This document shows positions 35,798 through 43,412 of a stretch of DNA of 64,000 nucleotides, in pieces; position 1 is the first letter of the stretch; each line of letters begins with the position of its first letter. Origin of the DNA: Paucibacter aquatile (GTDB lineage: Bacteria > Pseudomonadota > Gammaproteobacteria > Burkholderiales > Burkholderiaceae_C). Position numbers and translations under genes: made by a program. The stretch lies in contig NZ_POSP01000003.1 of assembly GCF_002885975.1 (NCBI RefSeq), forward strand, positions 124,001 through 188,000, written 5' to 3'. Under the pieces are notes generated by a model, which saw only the letters and a program-made list of their open reading frames with translations, ran no database searches and had not been told where the DNA came from.

Positions 35798-36127
35798 GTG
35801 AGCAAAGCCCAGGATCTTCAGTACATCGTTTTCTGGTCAATCATTGGCCCGGTTGCTTTGGTGCTCAGCCTGTTTGCTTTCAGTGCCGTCTTGCTCGCTT
35901 TTGCACCACCTCAATCTGACTCTTGGGTCACAGCGTTAGGGGTGCTACTTCACTACAACTCGCTATTTGGGCTGGTGATTGCAGCGCCCGTAGTCGCATT
36001 CTTTGGCCTGTTAGGCTTAGTCTTGCTTCCGAGAAGGTCTTTTAGGCGCAAGGCGCTCACCCTCTGCGTTTGCGCAGCCGCGTTCGCGGTGCCCACCGCA
36101 ACCGTCGTTGCCATGTACTTTGGCTAG
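35798..36127 (+). CDS. Cassette 19 membrane protein
   Basis: 109 residues from GTG 35798 (VSKAQDLQYIVFWSII). Three hydrophobic helices (IVFWSIIGPVALVLSLFAFS; LFGLVIAAPVVAFFGLLGLV; ALTLCVCAAAFAVPTATVVA). No family recognised. The 97 bp between attC18 and the start contain no other gene I can support. Confidence 0.68.
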   Translation: MSKAQDLQYIVFWSIIGPVALVLSLFAFSAVLLAFAPPQSDSWVTALGVLLHYNSLFGLVIAAPVVAFFGLLGLVLLPRRSFRRKALTLCVCAAAFAVPTATVVAMYFG

Positions 36128-36173
36128 CGGTAGGAGCGGCCCAAGCGTTCACCAAGCGATCTCATCAAGTGCG

Positions 36174-36302
36174 GCCTAACCCCTCGGTCAAGCGGAGCGC
36201 CGCCGGCAGGCCACCAGGGCCCAGTTGGCGGTACGCGGTACATTGTCGCCAACCGGGCCCTGGCGTCCTGCCGTCGTCGCCCGCTTACCTCGAACGTTAG
36301 GT
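36174..36302 (+). other. attC19
   Basis: GCCTAAC ... GTTAGGT, 129 bp, longest type. Confidence 0.9.
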
Positions 36303-36314
36303 CTCACCATCACC

Positions 36315-36728
36315 ATGTCCTACCAGTTCTCTGGGTTCCTCGTTGCGATGCCACTACCCCGCCCGGTTGAATTGCCGGCGGGTGCAGTGTGGCGAGAGAT
36401 TTCGCTCCCGTTCCGCGGCGTTGGCGTTCTGCTTCCGCATACGATCGGCGAGATCCTCAAGGCCGACCAAATCGCCGACTTTGCCCGCGATCTTGGAATT
36501 GCAAACGGCGCCCCCTGGCTGTTCATGCAGTACGACACTTGGGGCGGCGAGATTGACTTCGTTTTTGGCATGGGCGCCACATCTGCGGGAGCGTTCGGTC
36601 CGGTTGAAGAGTCCGCGCGGGGTCAAGTCGAAGCTGTATACCTGGATCTCATGGCTCGGCTTGGTGTTGGTGCCGATGATGCTCTTGCATTTAAACCCTT
36701 TGAGCGTGGTTACTGGGGCGAGCAATGA
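36315..36728 (+). CDS. Cassette 20 protein, unknown function
   Basis: 137 residues (MSYQFSGFLVAMPLPRPVEL...). The middle (GAPWLFMQYDTWGGEIDFVFG) and the Trp-rich end (FERGYWGEQ) look like a compact soluble domain, unrecognised. The stop abuts attC20. Confidence 0.7.
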   Translation: MSYQFSGFLVAMPLPRPVELPAGAVWREISLPFRGVGVLLPHTIGEILKADQIADFARDLGIANGAPWLFMQYDTWGGEIDFVFGMGATSAGAFGPVEESARGQVEAVYLDLMARLGVGADDALAFKPFERGYWGEQ

Positions 36729-36729
36729 G

Positions 36730-36840
36730 ACCTAACCCATCGCTCAACCGGACCCGCAACGGCATGCCGCTTTCGGGCCTCATTTCATTCTGGCCCTGCA
36801 GCGTCATGCCGTCGCGGGCCGGTTAGCTCAAACGTTGTGC
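36730..36840 (+). other. attC20
   Basis: ACCTAAC ... GTTGTGC, 111 bp, long type. Confidence 0.92.
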
Positions 36841-37180
36841 AGTAAGCTAGGCCGCGCATGAAGATCCGGTCTTGGTTCGGCGAACGCCGCGATCTCGCGG
36901 ATCAAACCGGAATGCGCATATTCGAGTCGGGCTTCAGGCAAGCGAGTCCAGCTTCCGGCCGCCGTGATCTTGCCTGTTTTGGCTTCGCAGTTTGTTCGCC
37001 TTTTCTTGGCTCGCCGCCAGAGGGCAGGCGGACAAAGCGCTTGGCGCCTCGGGCGTTCGCCGCATGGGTACCGCTTCGGTATGCTGTGGGCCTGTTCCAA
37101 GGCAGTGCCTCCGAAGTGGCTCTGCACAACCTGTCATTCGAGCGGACCGCCTTCGGCGTCCGCTCACTTTCACGTTATGC
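36841..37180 (+). repeat. 340-bp repeat cassette, copy 4 (includes attC21 at 37,124-37,180)
   Basis: First type (as 1, 7, 8, 9). Copies 4, 5 and 6 are directly consecutive. In this copy the frame starting in the core is closed at codon 3 (CAGTAA). attC21 is GCACAAC ... GTTATGC. Confidence 0.85.
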
Positions 37181-37520
37181 AGCAAGCTAAGCATCGCTTG
37201 AAGGTCCGTTTTCGGTCGTGCGCTCGCCTCGATTGCGCGGAGCAATCTGCCATGATTTCCTCGGCGTCAGGCTGCATCCGATCCGGCTCAGCATTCGGCC
37301 GCCGTGATCTTGCCGGTCTTGGCCAAGCTGCTCATTCTCTTTTCTTGTTTCGCCGTCGGCCCGCAGAAGAACAGCGCGCTTGCCGCCTCAGCCGTTCGCC
37401 GCGTGGGTTCAGCTTCGGTATGCTGTCGGCCACTTCCACCGCAGTGCCCTCGAAGTGGCTCTGCATAACCGGTCGCTCGAGCCGATCGCCTGCGGCTCCG
37501 GCTCAGCTTCAACGTTATGC
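37181..37520 (+). repeat. 340-bp repeat cassette, copy 5 (includes attC22 at 37,463-37,520)
   Basis: Second type. It is one base shorter than copy 1 before attC (block GAAGTGG at offset 278 versus 279), and its attC22 (GCATAAC ... GTTATGC) is one base longer (58 bp), so the sum is again 340. Confidence 0.85.
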
Positions 37521-37860
37521 AGCAAGCTAAGAAACGCTTGAAGAGCGGTTTTCAGTGTGGCGACCGCCACGACTGCTCTGCGCATTGCGCCGTGACTTCC
37601 TCGGAGTCGGGGGCGTCCCGCACAGTGCCAGCCTCCGGCCGCCGTGATTTCGCCGGTCTTGGCCAGGCTGCTCGTACTCTCTTCTTGGTCCGCCGGCGGC
37701 CCGCAGAAGAACAACGCGCTTGCCGCCTCAGCCGATCGCCACATGGGTACAGCCTCGGTATGCTGTCGGCCACTTCCACTGCAGTGCCTTCGAAATGGCT
37801 CTGCATAACTGGTCGCTCGAGCCGATCGCCTGCGGCTCCGGCTCAGCTTCAACGTTAGGC
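37521..37860 (+). repeat. 340-bp repeat cassette, copy 6 (includes attC23 at 37,803-37,860)
   Basis: Second type, closest to copy 5. attC23 is GCATAAC ... GTTAGGC, arms GCTCGAGCCGATCGCC / GGCTCCGGCTCAGC. Confidence 0.85.
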
Positions 37861-37865
37861 GTCGC

Positions 37866-38261
37866 ATGCCACAACCTCCCGACTCCACCCCTCAAGACAT
37901 TCTCGACCGCATTGATCTTAGTGCGATCGCTGACCCCGGCGACAAGATTCGCGAGTGCGAGTTTTTCCTTGCCCTCGCATCCGATGAATCTGACCTCAGT
38001 CGTTTTCGGTGGCTGATCAGCGCGTATCTGAACGCCGTCTACAGCTACTTCGAGACGACTGCTCTCTACGCTGCCGTAGCGTTCACTGATCCAGAAAGTG
38101 GAGAACCGATCGAAGACACCGAGGCAGTTGAGACGTTGCGCAACTACGTACGAGTTTTTCAGAACGAGAAGAAGCCGTACTACGTCAAGACTGGCGCTCC
38201 GCTTGACCGATGGGTTAGGCGTCGCCGTTTGGGTCGTGGTCATGTGTCGAGTTCGGTTTGA
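37866..38261 (+). CDS. Cassette 24 protein, unknown function, probably rearranged 3' end
   Basis: 131 residues as read (MPQPPDSTPQDILDRIDLSA...). The body (DKIRECEFFLALASDESDLSRFRWLISAYLNAVYSYFETTAL) is helical, like small four-helix-type proteins. A GTTAGGC core (38,214-38,220) lies inside the gene, and the last residues (RRRRLGRGHVSSSV) read into the following sequence. The original 3' end and its attC thus seem lost. Confidence 0.65.
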   Translation: MPQPPDSTPQDILDRIDLSAIADPGDKIRECEFFLALASDESDLSRFRWLISAYLNAVYSYFETTALYAAVAFTDPESGEPIEDTEAVETLRNYVRVFQNEKKPYYVKTGAPLDRWVRRRRLGRGHVSSSV

Positions 38262-38431
38262 ACCTGCTTGATAACGGCAAGCGCCTCGCGGCATAGCGCA
38301 AGCAAGGGTTCGCCTTCTCCTTTCATGTTCCCGAGGTGAAAGTCATCAGGAAGATTTCTCCCAGAAGCCATGATTGAGAGGGGGAAGTGATGTGTTGCCG
38401 CTTTCCGCACTTGATAGAGACGTGCAATCAC
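38240..38431 (-). CDS. Antisense-oriented gene remnant in cassette 24
   Basis: The only minus-strand cassette gene. About 63 residues from a GTG at 38431, or 44 from ATG 38371 (MASGRNLPDDFHLGNMKGEG...TELDT). Its upstream end abuts the broken attC24, so it is probably 5'-truncated. Family not recognised. Confidence 0.4.
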   Translation of the reverse strand: MIARLYQVRKAATHHFPLSIMASGRNLPDDFHLGNMKGEGEPLLALCREALAVIKQVQTELDT

Positions 38432-38440
38432 TGGGTGTAG

Positions 38441-38544
38441 ACCGCCGCCGGCAGGCCACCAAGCCCGCGCGCTGCTGTGGTTTATCCTGCATCGCACGGG
38501 CTTGGCGTCCTGCCGTCGTCGCCCGCTTACCTCGAACGTTGTGC
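38441..38544 (+). other. attC24, left end missing
   Basis: From ACCGCCGCCGG to GTTGTGC it matches attC18/attC19, but the first about 24 bases (left core and first arm) are gone. Confidence 0.8.
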
Positions 38545-38884
38545 AGCAAGCTAGTCAGCGCATGAAGATCCGCCTTCGGTTCGTCGTTCGCCGCGATCTC
38601 GCGGAGCAATCCGCATCGCGCTTGTTCGAGTCGGGCTTTGTTCGTGGGCAGACAACGTCCGGCTACATTGATCTTGCCGGGTTGAACGCGGCCGTTTCTC
38701 TTCCATTTCGTCTTGCGCCGCCAGCGGGCAGGCGGACAAGGCGCTTGGCGCCTCGGGCGTTCGCCACGTGGGTACCGCTTCGTTATGCTGCCGGCTTGCT
38801 CCACCGCAGTGCCTCCGATGTGGCTCTGCACAACCTGTCATTGGAGCGGACCGCCTTCGGCGTCCGCTCACTTTCACGTTAAGC
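38545..38884 (+). repeat. 340-bp repeat cassette, copy 7 (includes attC25 at 38,828-38,884)
   Basis: First type. The block at offset 128 is more divergent (ACATTGATCTTGCC). attC25 is GCACAAC ... GTTAAGC. Confidence 0.85.
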
Positions 38885-38904
38885 CGCACAGTCATCCAGC
38901 TACC

Positions 38905-39348
38905 ATGGCCACCTCAGTCCGCGAACAACTGTTAGAGCTCAAATCGTTCGCCTTGGCGGTGATGTCCTCTGCTGGTTCGAAAGTCGAGGAGCTGACTTTT
39001 GCACCGTGCACAGAACTCGATGAGAGCGAACTGCGCGCGCCGAAGACCGCACTTAAAGGCTGGCGAATGGCAGTCAACGATTGCATTGAAATGTCGAGCC
39101 ACTGGTCAGCCGATCAGGTTATGAGCATGGATGCCGCCCTCCGCAAAGCTGGCATCGTCACCTTGTCTGAAATCCGCCGACGTTACTCAACACGTCTTGC
39201 CGCCATTCTGAAACGCGGGCGCATACGTGGAGAGGTTGAGTATTACCTCGCAGTCGCTCTCGTCGCTGACACCGCGAGCAACTTGTCGGCTGAAGAGCTC
39301 GTCAATCTTCAGGCCCTAGTCGCGGAATTTGAGCAAAGTGCGGCTTAA
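38905..39348 (+). CDS. Cassette 26 protein, unknown function
   Basis: 147 residues (MATSVREQLLELKSFALAVM...). Predicted all-helical, with YSTRLAAILKRGRIRGEVEYYLAVALVADTASN in the second half, a pattern seen in several small helical families I cannot name securely. The stop is in attC26. Confidence 0.7.
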   Translation: MATSVREQLLELKSFALAVMSSAGSKVEELTFAPCTELDESELRAPKTALKGWRMAVNDCIEMSSHWSADQVMSMDAALRKAGIVTLSEIRRRYSTRLAAILKRGRIRGEVEYYLAVALVADTASNLSAEELVNLQALVAEFEQSAA

Positions 39349-39400
39349 CCATTCATTCCACCGGACCGCCTCCGGCGGCCGGTGATTTCAAACGTTGTGC
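39343..39400 (+). other. attC26
   Basis: GCTTAAC ... GTTGTGC, 58 bp, arms CCACCGGACCGCC / GGCGGCCGGTG. Confidence 0.9.
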
Positions 39401-39740
39401 AGCAAGCTAGGCCACGCATGAAGATCCGTTTTCGGTTCGGCGATCGCCGCGATCTCGAGGATCAAGTTTCGTTGCGCGCGTTCGAGTCGGGTGGCCGGCG
39501 AAGGTGGCCAGCTTCAGGTTGCCGTGATCTTGCCTGCTTGGGCGCGGCCGCTTGGCTTCCTTTTCGTCTTTCGCCGTCAACGGGCAGGCGGACAAAGCGC
39601 TTGGCGCCTCGGGCCTTCGCCCCGTGGGTACCGCTTCGGTATGCTCTTGGGCAGTTCCACGGCAGTGCCTTCGAAGTGGCTCTGCACAACCTGTCATTCG
39701 AGCGGACCGCCTTCGGCGTCCGCTCACTTTCACGTTAGGC
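39401..39740 (+). repeat. 340-bp repeat cassette, copy 8 (includes attC27 at 39,684-39,740)
   Basis: Almost the same sequence as copy 1 (a handful of substitutions), so a recent duplication over about 10.7 kb. attC27 is GCACAAC ... GTTAGGC. Confidence 0.88.
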
Positions 39741-39766
39741 GTCACAAACGAACCGAGTTGCGACTC

Positions 39767-39871
39767 GTGAAGCACTTCAAGAAAGAAGCCATTCTGATGG
39801 CTCTCATTCCCGCAGTGATCCTTCTTCTCGCCATTGTTGGCGCGTTGGTGATTCCGAACCTACTGAACTGA
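39767..39871 (+). CDS. Cassette 28 first gene: 34-residue membrane peptide
   Basis: From GTG 39767: VKHFKKEAILMALIPAVILL then LAIVGALVIPNLLN. It has a short basic start and one hydrophobic helix. It shares a cassette with the next gene, since no attC lies between. Tiny hydrophobic peptides of this sort include toxins, but that is only a possibility. Confidence 0.45.
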   Translation: MKHFKKEAILMALIPAVILLLAIVGALVIPNLLN

Positions 39872-39920
39872 TTCACACAAACATGAAGCCAGTCGGAACA
39901 GCCGACCACGACACGATCTC

Positions 39921-40190
39921 ATGAGCAAGCTACCCGTGCCAGCACACCTACTCAGCAACCTGGGACCGGAAATGAAGATGGACGTCCACTGGGTAGACGT
40001 GAAACTTAAGGACGGCCGCTGCTTGACGAATGTTGTGCTGCGAGGGGGCACTTATCTTACTGGTCGAGACCAAGATCCGAACGGCGAGGGTCCGTTACCC
40101 TTCCAGTCGTCAGACATCGTCAATATTCGCCGCCGCGCATTGTTCGGCAAGCTATGGCCAGTCTGGCCCAGGAACCGCGGTGACGCCTAA
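39921..40190 (+). CDS. Cassette 28 second gene, unknown function
   Basis: 89 residues (MSKLPVPAHLLSNLGPEMKM...), with a beta-rich middle (VHWVDVKLKDGRCLTNVVLRGGTYLTG) and a basic end. Not recognised. The stop lies in attC28. Confidence 0.68.
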   Translation: MSKLPVPAHLLSNLGPEMKMDVHWVDVKLKDGRCLTNVVLRGGTYLTGRDQDPNGEGPLPFQSSDIVNIRRRALFGKLWPVWPRNRGDA

Positions 40191-40313
40191 CCCCTCGCTC
40201 AACCGGACCCGCTACGGCAGGCCGCCTTGGCCCGGTCGGCTGCACTCACACTATTTTCGCCAACCGGGCCAAGTCGTCCTGCCGTAGCGGTCCGGTTAGC
40301 TCAAACGTTAAAG
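40185..40313 (+). other. attC28
   Basis: GCCTAAC ... GTTAAAG, 129 bp, longest type with arms TTGGCCCGG / CCGGGCCAA. Confidence 0.92.
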
Positions 40314-40422
40314 CGCATGAGTTTCCTTTCCCGCATCTTCGGACGTAAGCCACCACAGAATCTCGGCGGCAAGATGAATCGCCCCGGGTTTTGAGGAGGC
40401 TCCAACTCTGGAGAATGGAGCC

Positions 40423-40746
40423 ATGAAGAAGTCCCCGAAGTTTTCGCCCGAGGTGCGTGAGCGTGCCGTGCGCATGGTGCTGGAGCACCGAGCAGAACAT
40501 CCGTCGCAGTGGGCGGCCATCGAATCCATCGCCGACAAGATCGGCTGCGTGCCGCAGACCTTGCACACCTGGGTCAAGCAGCACGAGGTCGATGCCGGCC
40601 AGCGAGACGGTGTCTCGACTGCGGAGGCTCAGCGCATCAAGGAACTGGAACGAGAGGTGCGCGAGCTGCGCAAGGCCAACGAGATTCTGAAGCTGGCCAG
40701 CGCGTTTTTCGCCCAGGCGGAGCTCGACCGCCGCATCAAGTCCTGA
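40423..40746 (+). CDS. IS3-family transposase OrfA
   Basis: 107 residues. A helix-turn-helix (SPEVRERAVRMVLEH...IADKIGCVPQTLHTWVKQHE) is followed by a leucine-zipper-like coil (QRIKELEREVRELRKANEIL). A slippery-type GTTTTTC at 40,704-40,710 near its end is a candidate for the -1 shift that makes the OrfAB transposase. GGAG precedes the ATG. Confidence 0.93.
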   Translation: MKKSPKFSPEVRERAVRMVLEHRAEHPSQWAAIESIADKIGCVPQTLHTWVKQHEVDAGQRDGVSTAEAQRIKELEREVRELRKANEILKLASAFFAQAELDRRIKS

Positions 40747-41642
40747 AGGCGTTCATCGACCAGCACCGCCAGCAGCTTGGGGTCGAGCCGATCTGCCGCG
40801 TCCTGCAGATTGCCCCATCGGCTTACTGGCGCCACGTCGCTTGTCAGCGCAGCCCGGCCTTGCGCTCTTTGCGAGCCCAGCGCGATGTGCAACTGCTACC
40901 GCAGGTGCAGCGCGTCTGGCAGGCCAACCATCAGGTCTACGGCGCCGAGAAGGTCTGGCGCCAGCTCAACCGCGAAGGCGTCGCCGTGGCGCGCTGCACC
41001 GTCGAGCGGCTGATGCGCCAGCTCGGGCTGCAGGGTGTGCGCCGAGGCAAGGCCGTGCGCACCACCATTCCCGATCCCAAGGCGCCATGCCCGTTGGACC
41101 GCGTCAATCGGCAGTTCCGGGCCGAGCGGCCGAACCAGCTGTGGGTCTCGGACTTCACCTATGTCTCAACCTGGCAGGGCTGGGTGTATGTAGCGTTCGT
41201 CATCGACGTGTTCAGCCGGCGCATCGTGGGTTGGCGTCAGAGCAGTTCGATGCACACCGAGTTCGTACTCGACGCATTGGAGCAGGCGCTGTACGACCGC
41301 AAGCCGTCCGATGGCCTGGTGCATCACTCCGACCGCGGCTCGCAATACCTGTCAATCCGGTACAGCGAGCGATTGGCCGAGGCCGGAATCGAGCCCTCAG
41401 TGGGCTCCAAGGGCGACAGCTACGACAACGCACTGGCCGAGACCATCAACGGGCTGTACAAGGCCGAGGTCATTCACCGGCGCGGGCCTTGGAAGACCAA
41501 GCAGGCGGTGGAACTGGCGACCCTGGAATGGGTCGCCTGGTTCAACCATCACCGGCTGATGGGCCCACTGGGCCATGTGCCGCCTGCTGAGTTCGAAGCC
41601 AATTACCATCGTCACCGCGCTGGTCAGGCCGCGACCGCCTGA
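40740..41642 (+). CDS. IS3-family transposase OrfB (DDE catalytic part)
   Basis: About 300 residues, in the -1 frame relative to OrfA and without its own good start. The rve-type core has all three acidic residues: D in WVSDFTYV, D in HHSDRGSQY and E in YDNALAETINGLYKAE. The element thus looks intact and probably active. Confidence 0.93.
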   Translation, partial: VLKAFIDQHRQQLGVEPICRVLQIAPSAYWRHVACQRSPALRSLRAQRDVQLLPQVQRVWQANHQVYGAEKVWRQLNREGVAVARCTVERLMRQLGLQGVRRGKAVRTTIPDPKAPCPLDRVNRQFRAERPNQLWVSDFTYVSTWQGWVYVAFVIDVFSRRIVGWRQSSSMHTEFVLDALEQALYDRKPSDGLVHHSDRGSQYLSIRYSERLAEAGIEPSVGSKGDSYDNALAETINGLYKAEVIHRRGPWKTKQAVELATLEWVAWFNHHRLMGPLGHVPPAEFEANYHRHRAGQAATA

Positions 41643-41989
41643 CTTAAACCAACAGGCCTCCTCGGAACCCGGGGCGATTCAAGAGCCTCGTTTCATTCGA
41701 TGAGCATGGCGTTACACGCAACATGCCAGATGGGCGGGTAGAGGCCGTCTCCTGGCATGAACTCCAGGAAGTCATAATCGTTACGACCGGCGAGGGGCCA
41801 TTCGAAGACGATGTTTTCTGGGTCCTAAGCGGCAATGGCCGGGGTTGTGCTGTACCGAGCGAGTCGGCTGGAATGAAGGAATTGTTGACACGCCTTCAGC
41901 AGTTGCCTGGGTTCAACAATGAGTCTGTGATCCAAGCGATGGGAAGTACAAGCAACGCCAAGTTCATTTGTTGGAGTCGCGGGAATGTG

Positions 41990-42058
41990 CTTTAACCTTT
42001 TGGTCAAGCGGACCTGCGCCAGCTACGCTGGCTGGTCCGCTTACCGCGAACGTTGAAC
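41990..42058 (+). other. attC29
   Basis: CTTTAAC ... GTTGAAC, 69 bp. Same as attC15 up to the crossover. Confidence 0.92.
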
Positions 42059-42061
42059 CTC

Positions 42062-42562
42062 ATGAGCAGCACTGTCGAGATCATCGAGAGAGCCTTTTCG
42101 AACGTGGCCAAGCCAGTGAACGCTCGATCATTAGCGCCCCACGAGTGCCCCGAATGCGAAGAACTAGCAGCGGACCTTTTGCCGTACTGTTTCCGCGAGG
42201 TTCCCGGCGAACTCGTTGAGGCCCACTTCGGCGATCTCCCCCTGTTGGGACCGTTGGGATTTCACTACTACCTGCCGGCATTCCTTGCGTACGCTTTGGA
42301 GAACCCGGACAGCAACGTCTTGGAGTTCGCCGTGATTCACCTAACGCCAAGCAAGAAGAGCGTGAATGCCACGCCCGAGTATTTCAGTAATCGCTTCGGC
42401 CTCTTCGACTCGGCGCAGAAGGCCGCTATCGCTGCGTTCTTCGCAGAAGTTCGTGATCACAAACTGTACGTTGCGCATGAAGGTGAACTTGATCGCGCGG
42501 CTGAGTTGTGGCCGGATGCGGTTCAACCCTTCGCTGCATCGGACGGCTTCGCCGACCGATGA
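42062..42562 (+). CDS. Cassette 30 protein, DUF6714-like, tail encoded by attC
   Basis: 166 residues. HECPECEELAADL near residue 30, then LPLLGPLGFHYYLPAFLAYALENPD and NRFGLFDSAQKAAIAAFF. This order resembles the uncharacterised DUF6714-type proteins (my recollection, unchecked). The stop is at 42,562, inside attC30, so about 13 C-terminal residues are attC-encoded. Confidence 0.65.
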   Translation: MSSTVEIIERAFSNVAKPVNARSLAPHECPECEELAADLLPYCFREVPGELVEAHFGDLPLLGPLGFHYYLPAFLAYALENPDSNVLEFAVIHLTPSKKSVNATPEYFSNRFGLFDSAQKAAIAAFFAEVRDHKLYVAHEGELDRAAELWPDAVQPFAASDGFADR

Positions 42563-42577
42563 GCTCAAACGTTGTGC
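42521..42577 (+). other. attC30
   Basis: GTTCAAC ... GTTGTGC, 57 bp, arms GCATCGGACGGCTTCGCC / GACCGATGAGC. Confidence 0.85.
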
Positions 42578-42917
42578 AGCAAGCTAAGCAACGCATGAAG
42601 ATTCGCCTTCGGTCCGTCGTTCGCCGCGGTCTCGCGGGGGAATCCTCATCGCGCTTGTTCGAGTCGGTCGCAGTTCAAGCTCTGTCAGTCCCTGGCCGCC
42701 GTGATGTTGCCTGGCTGAGCAAGGCCGCTTGTGTTCCGTTTCGTCCTGCGCCGCCAGCGGACAGGCGAACAAGGCGCTTGGCGCCTCGGGCGTTCGCCGC
42801 GTGGGTACCGCTTCGATATGCTGTGGGCCAGTTCGACGGCAGTGCCTCCGAAGTGGCTCTGCACAACCTGCCATTCGAGCGGACCGCCTTCGGCGTCCGC
42901 TCACTTTCACGTTAGGC
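42578..42917 (+). repeat. 340-bp repeat cassette, copy 9 (includes attC31 at 42,861-42,917)
   Basis: First type. Block CCGTGATGTTGCC in place of CCGTGATCTTGCC. attC31 is GCACAAC ... GTTAGGC. Confidence 0.85.
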
Positions 42918-42922
42918 CGCTT

Positions 42923-43279
42923 TTGGAAGATCCTGTCCTGCTTACCGCTGAAAAAATCGAATCGCAGTTGGTGCTTTGCGCTTCGTGCGTTGGGTATCTA
43001 GAGGATTCTGGTCGCTACGAGATTCGCGACCTTATCGGTCCGGAGTGCATGGCGCTCGTCAATGTGCTTCGCAAGATGCTGCCCGACGGCGAAGATCGTG
43101 TACTTCGGCTCGCCCGGGAGCATCCGGTTCCTTGGGTCCGTTACTACACTGCAGCCGCCATCGAACGAGACTTTCCAAGTGTTAGTTGTGCTGTGTATAA
43201 GGAACTTCAATTCGTTGGCGGCATCGTCAGCGCCGTAGCCCTGGTGGCGGAGAAACTCCTTGCACAGCCAAAGCACTGA
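42923..43279 (+). CDS. Cassette 32 protein, HEAT-like
   Basis: 118 residues from TTG 42923 (LEDPVLLTAEKIESQLVLCA). REHPVPWVRYYTAAAIERDFP looks like one HEAT-type helical repeat, as in DUF2019-type proteins. Function unknown. The start is inferred from its position five bases after the core; no ATG is near. Confidence 0.6.
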   Translation: MEDPVLLTAEKIESQLVLCASCVGYLEDSGRYEIRDLIGPECMALVNVLRKMLPDGEDRVLRLAREHPVPWVRYYTAAAIERDFPSVSCAVYKELQFVGGIVSAVALVAEKLLAQPKH

Positions 43280-43288
43280 AAAATCGCA

Positions 43289-43399
43289 GCCTAACCCAGC
43301 GCTCGAGTGGACCTCCGCCAGCTGGCCGCGCTGTGCTGCCTGTATATTTTCAGCTCCGCGCGGCCAGCTGGCTGCGGCCCCTCAGCTCGAACGTTAGAG
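43289..43399 (+). other. attC32
   Basis: GCCTAAC ... GTTAGAG, 111 bp, arms CCAGCTGGCCGCG / CGCGGCCAGCTGG. Confidence 0.92.
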
Positions 43400-43412
43400 C
43401 GCACTAGTAGTA

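Larger units (their letters stand above)
40375..41681 (+). mobile_element. IS3-family insertion sequence, 1,307 bp
   Basis: Ends TGAATCGCCCCGGGTT with imperfect terminal inverted repeats (16 identical bases, two mismatches, then GAGGAGGC). Flanked by a 3-bp AGA target duplication (40,372-40,374 and 41,682-41,684). It carries orfA and orfB in relative -1 frame. Confidence 0.95.
40317..41995 (+). pseudogene. Second copy of the cassette 15 gene, split by an IS3-family element
   Basis: The 5' part (40,317-40,374) and the 3' part (41,682-41,995) together repeat the gene at 33,748. Joining them after removing the IS and one AGA restores the frame. The last residues differ by one (GNVL versus GNAL). 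Confidence 0.92.

Noticed and set aside
28652..42915. Calling the open frames in the 340-bp cassettes a protein family
   Set aside because: Frames on both strands are open by composition, the middle frame is shifted between the two subtypes, and copy 4 has an early stop. I kept them as a repeat family without a CDS.
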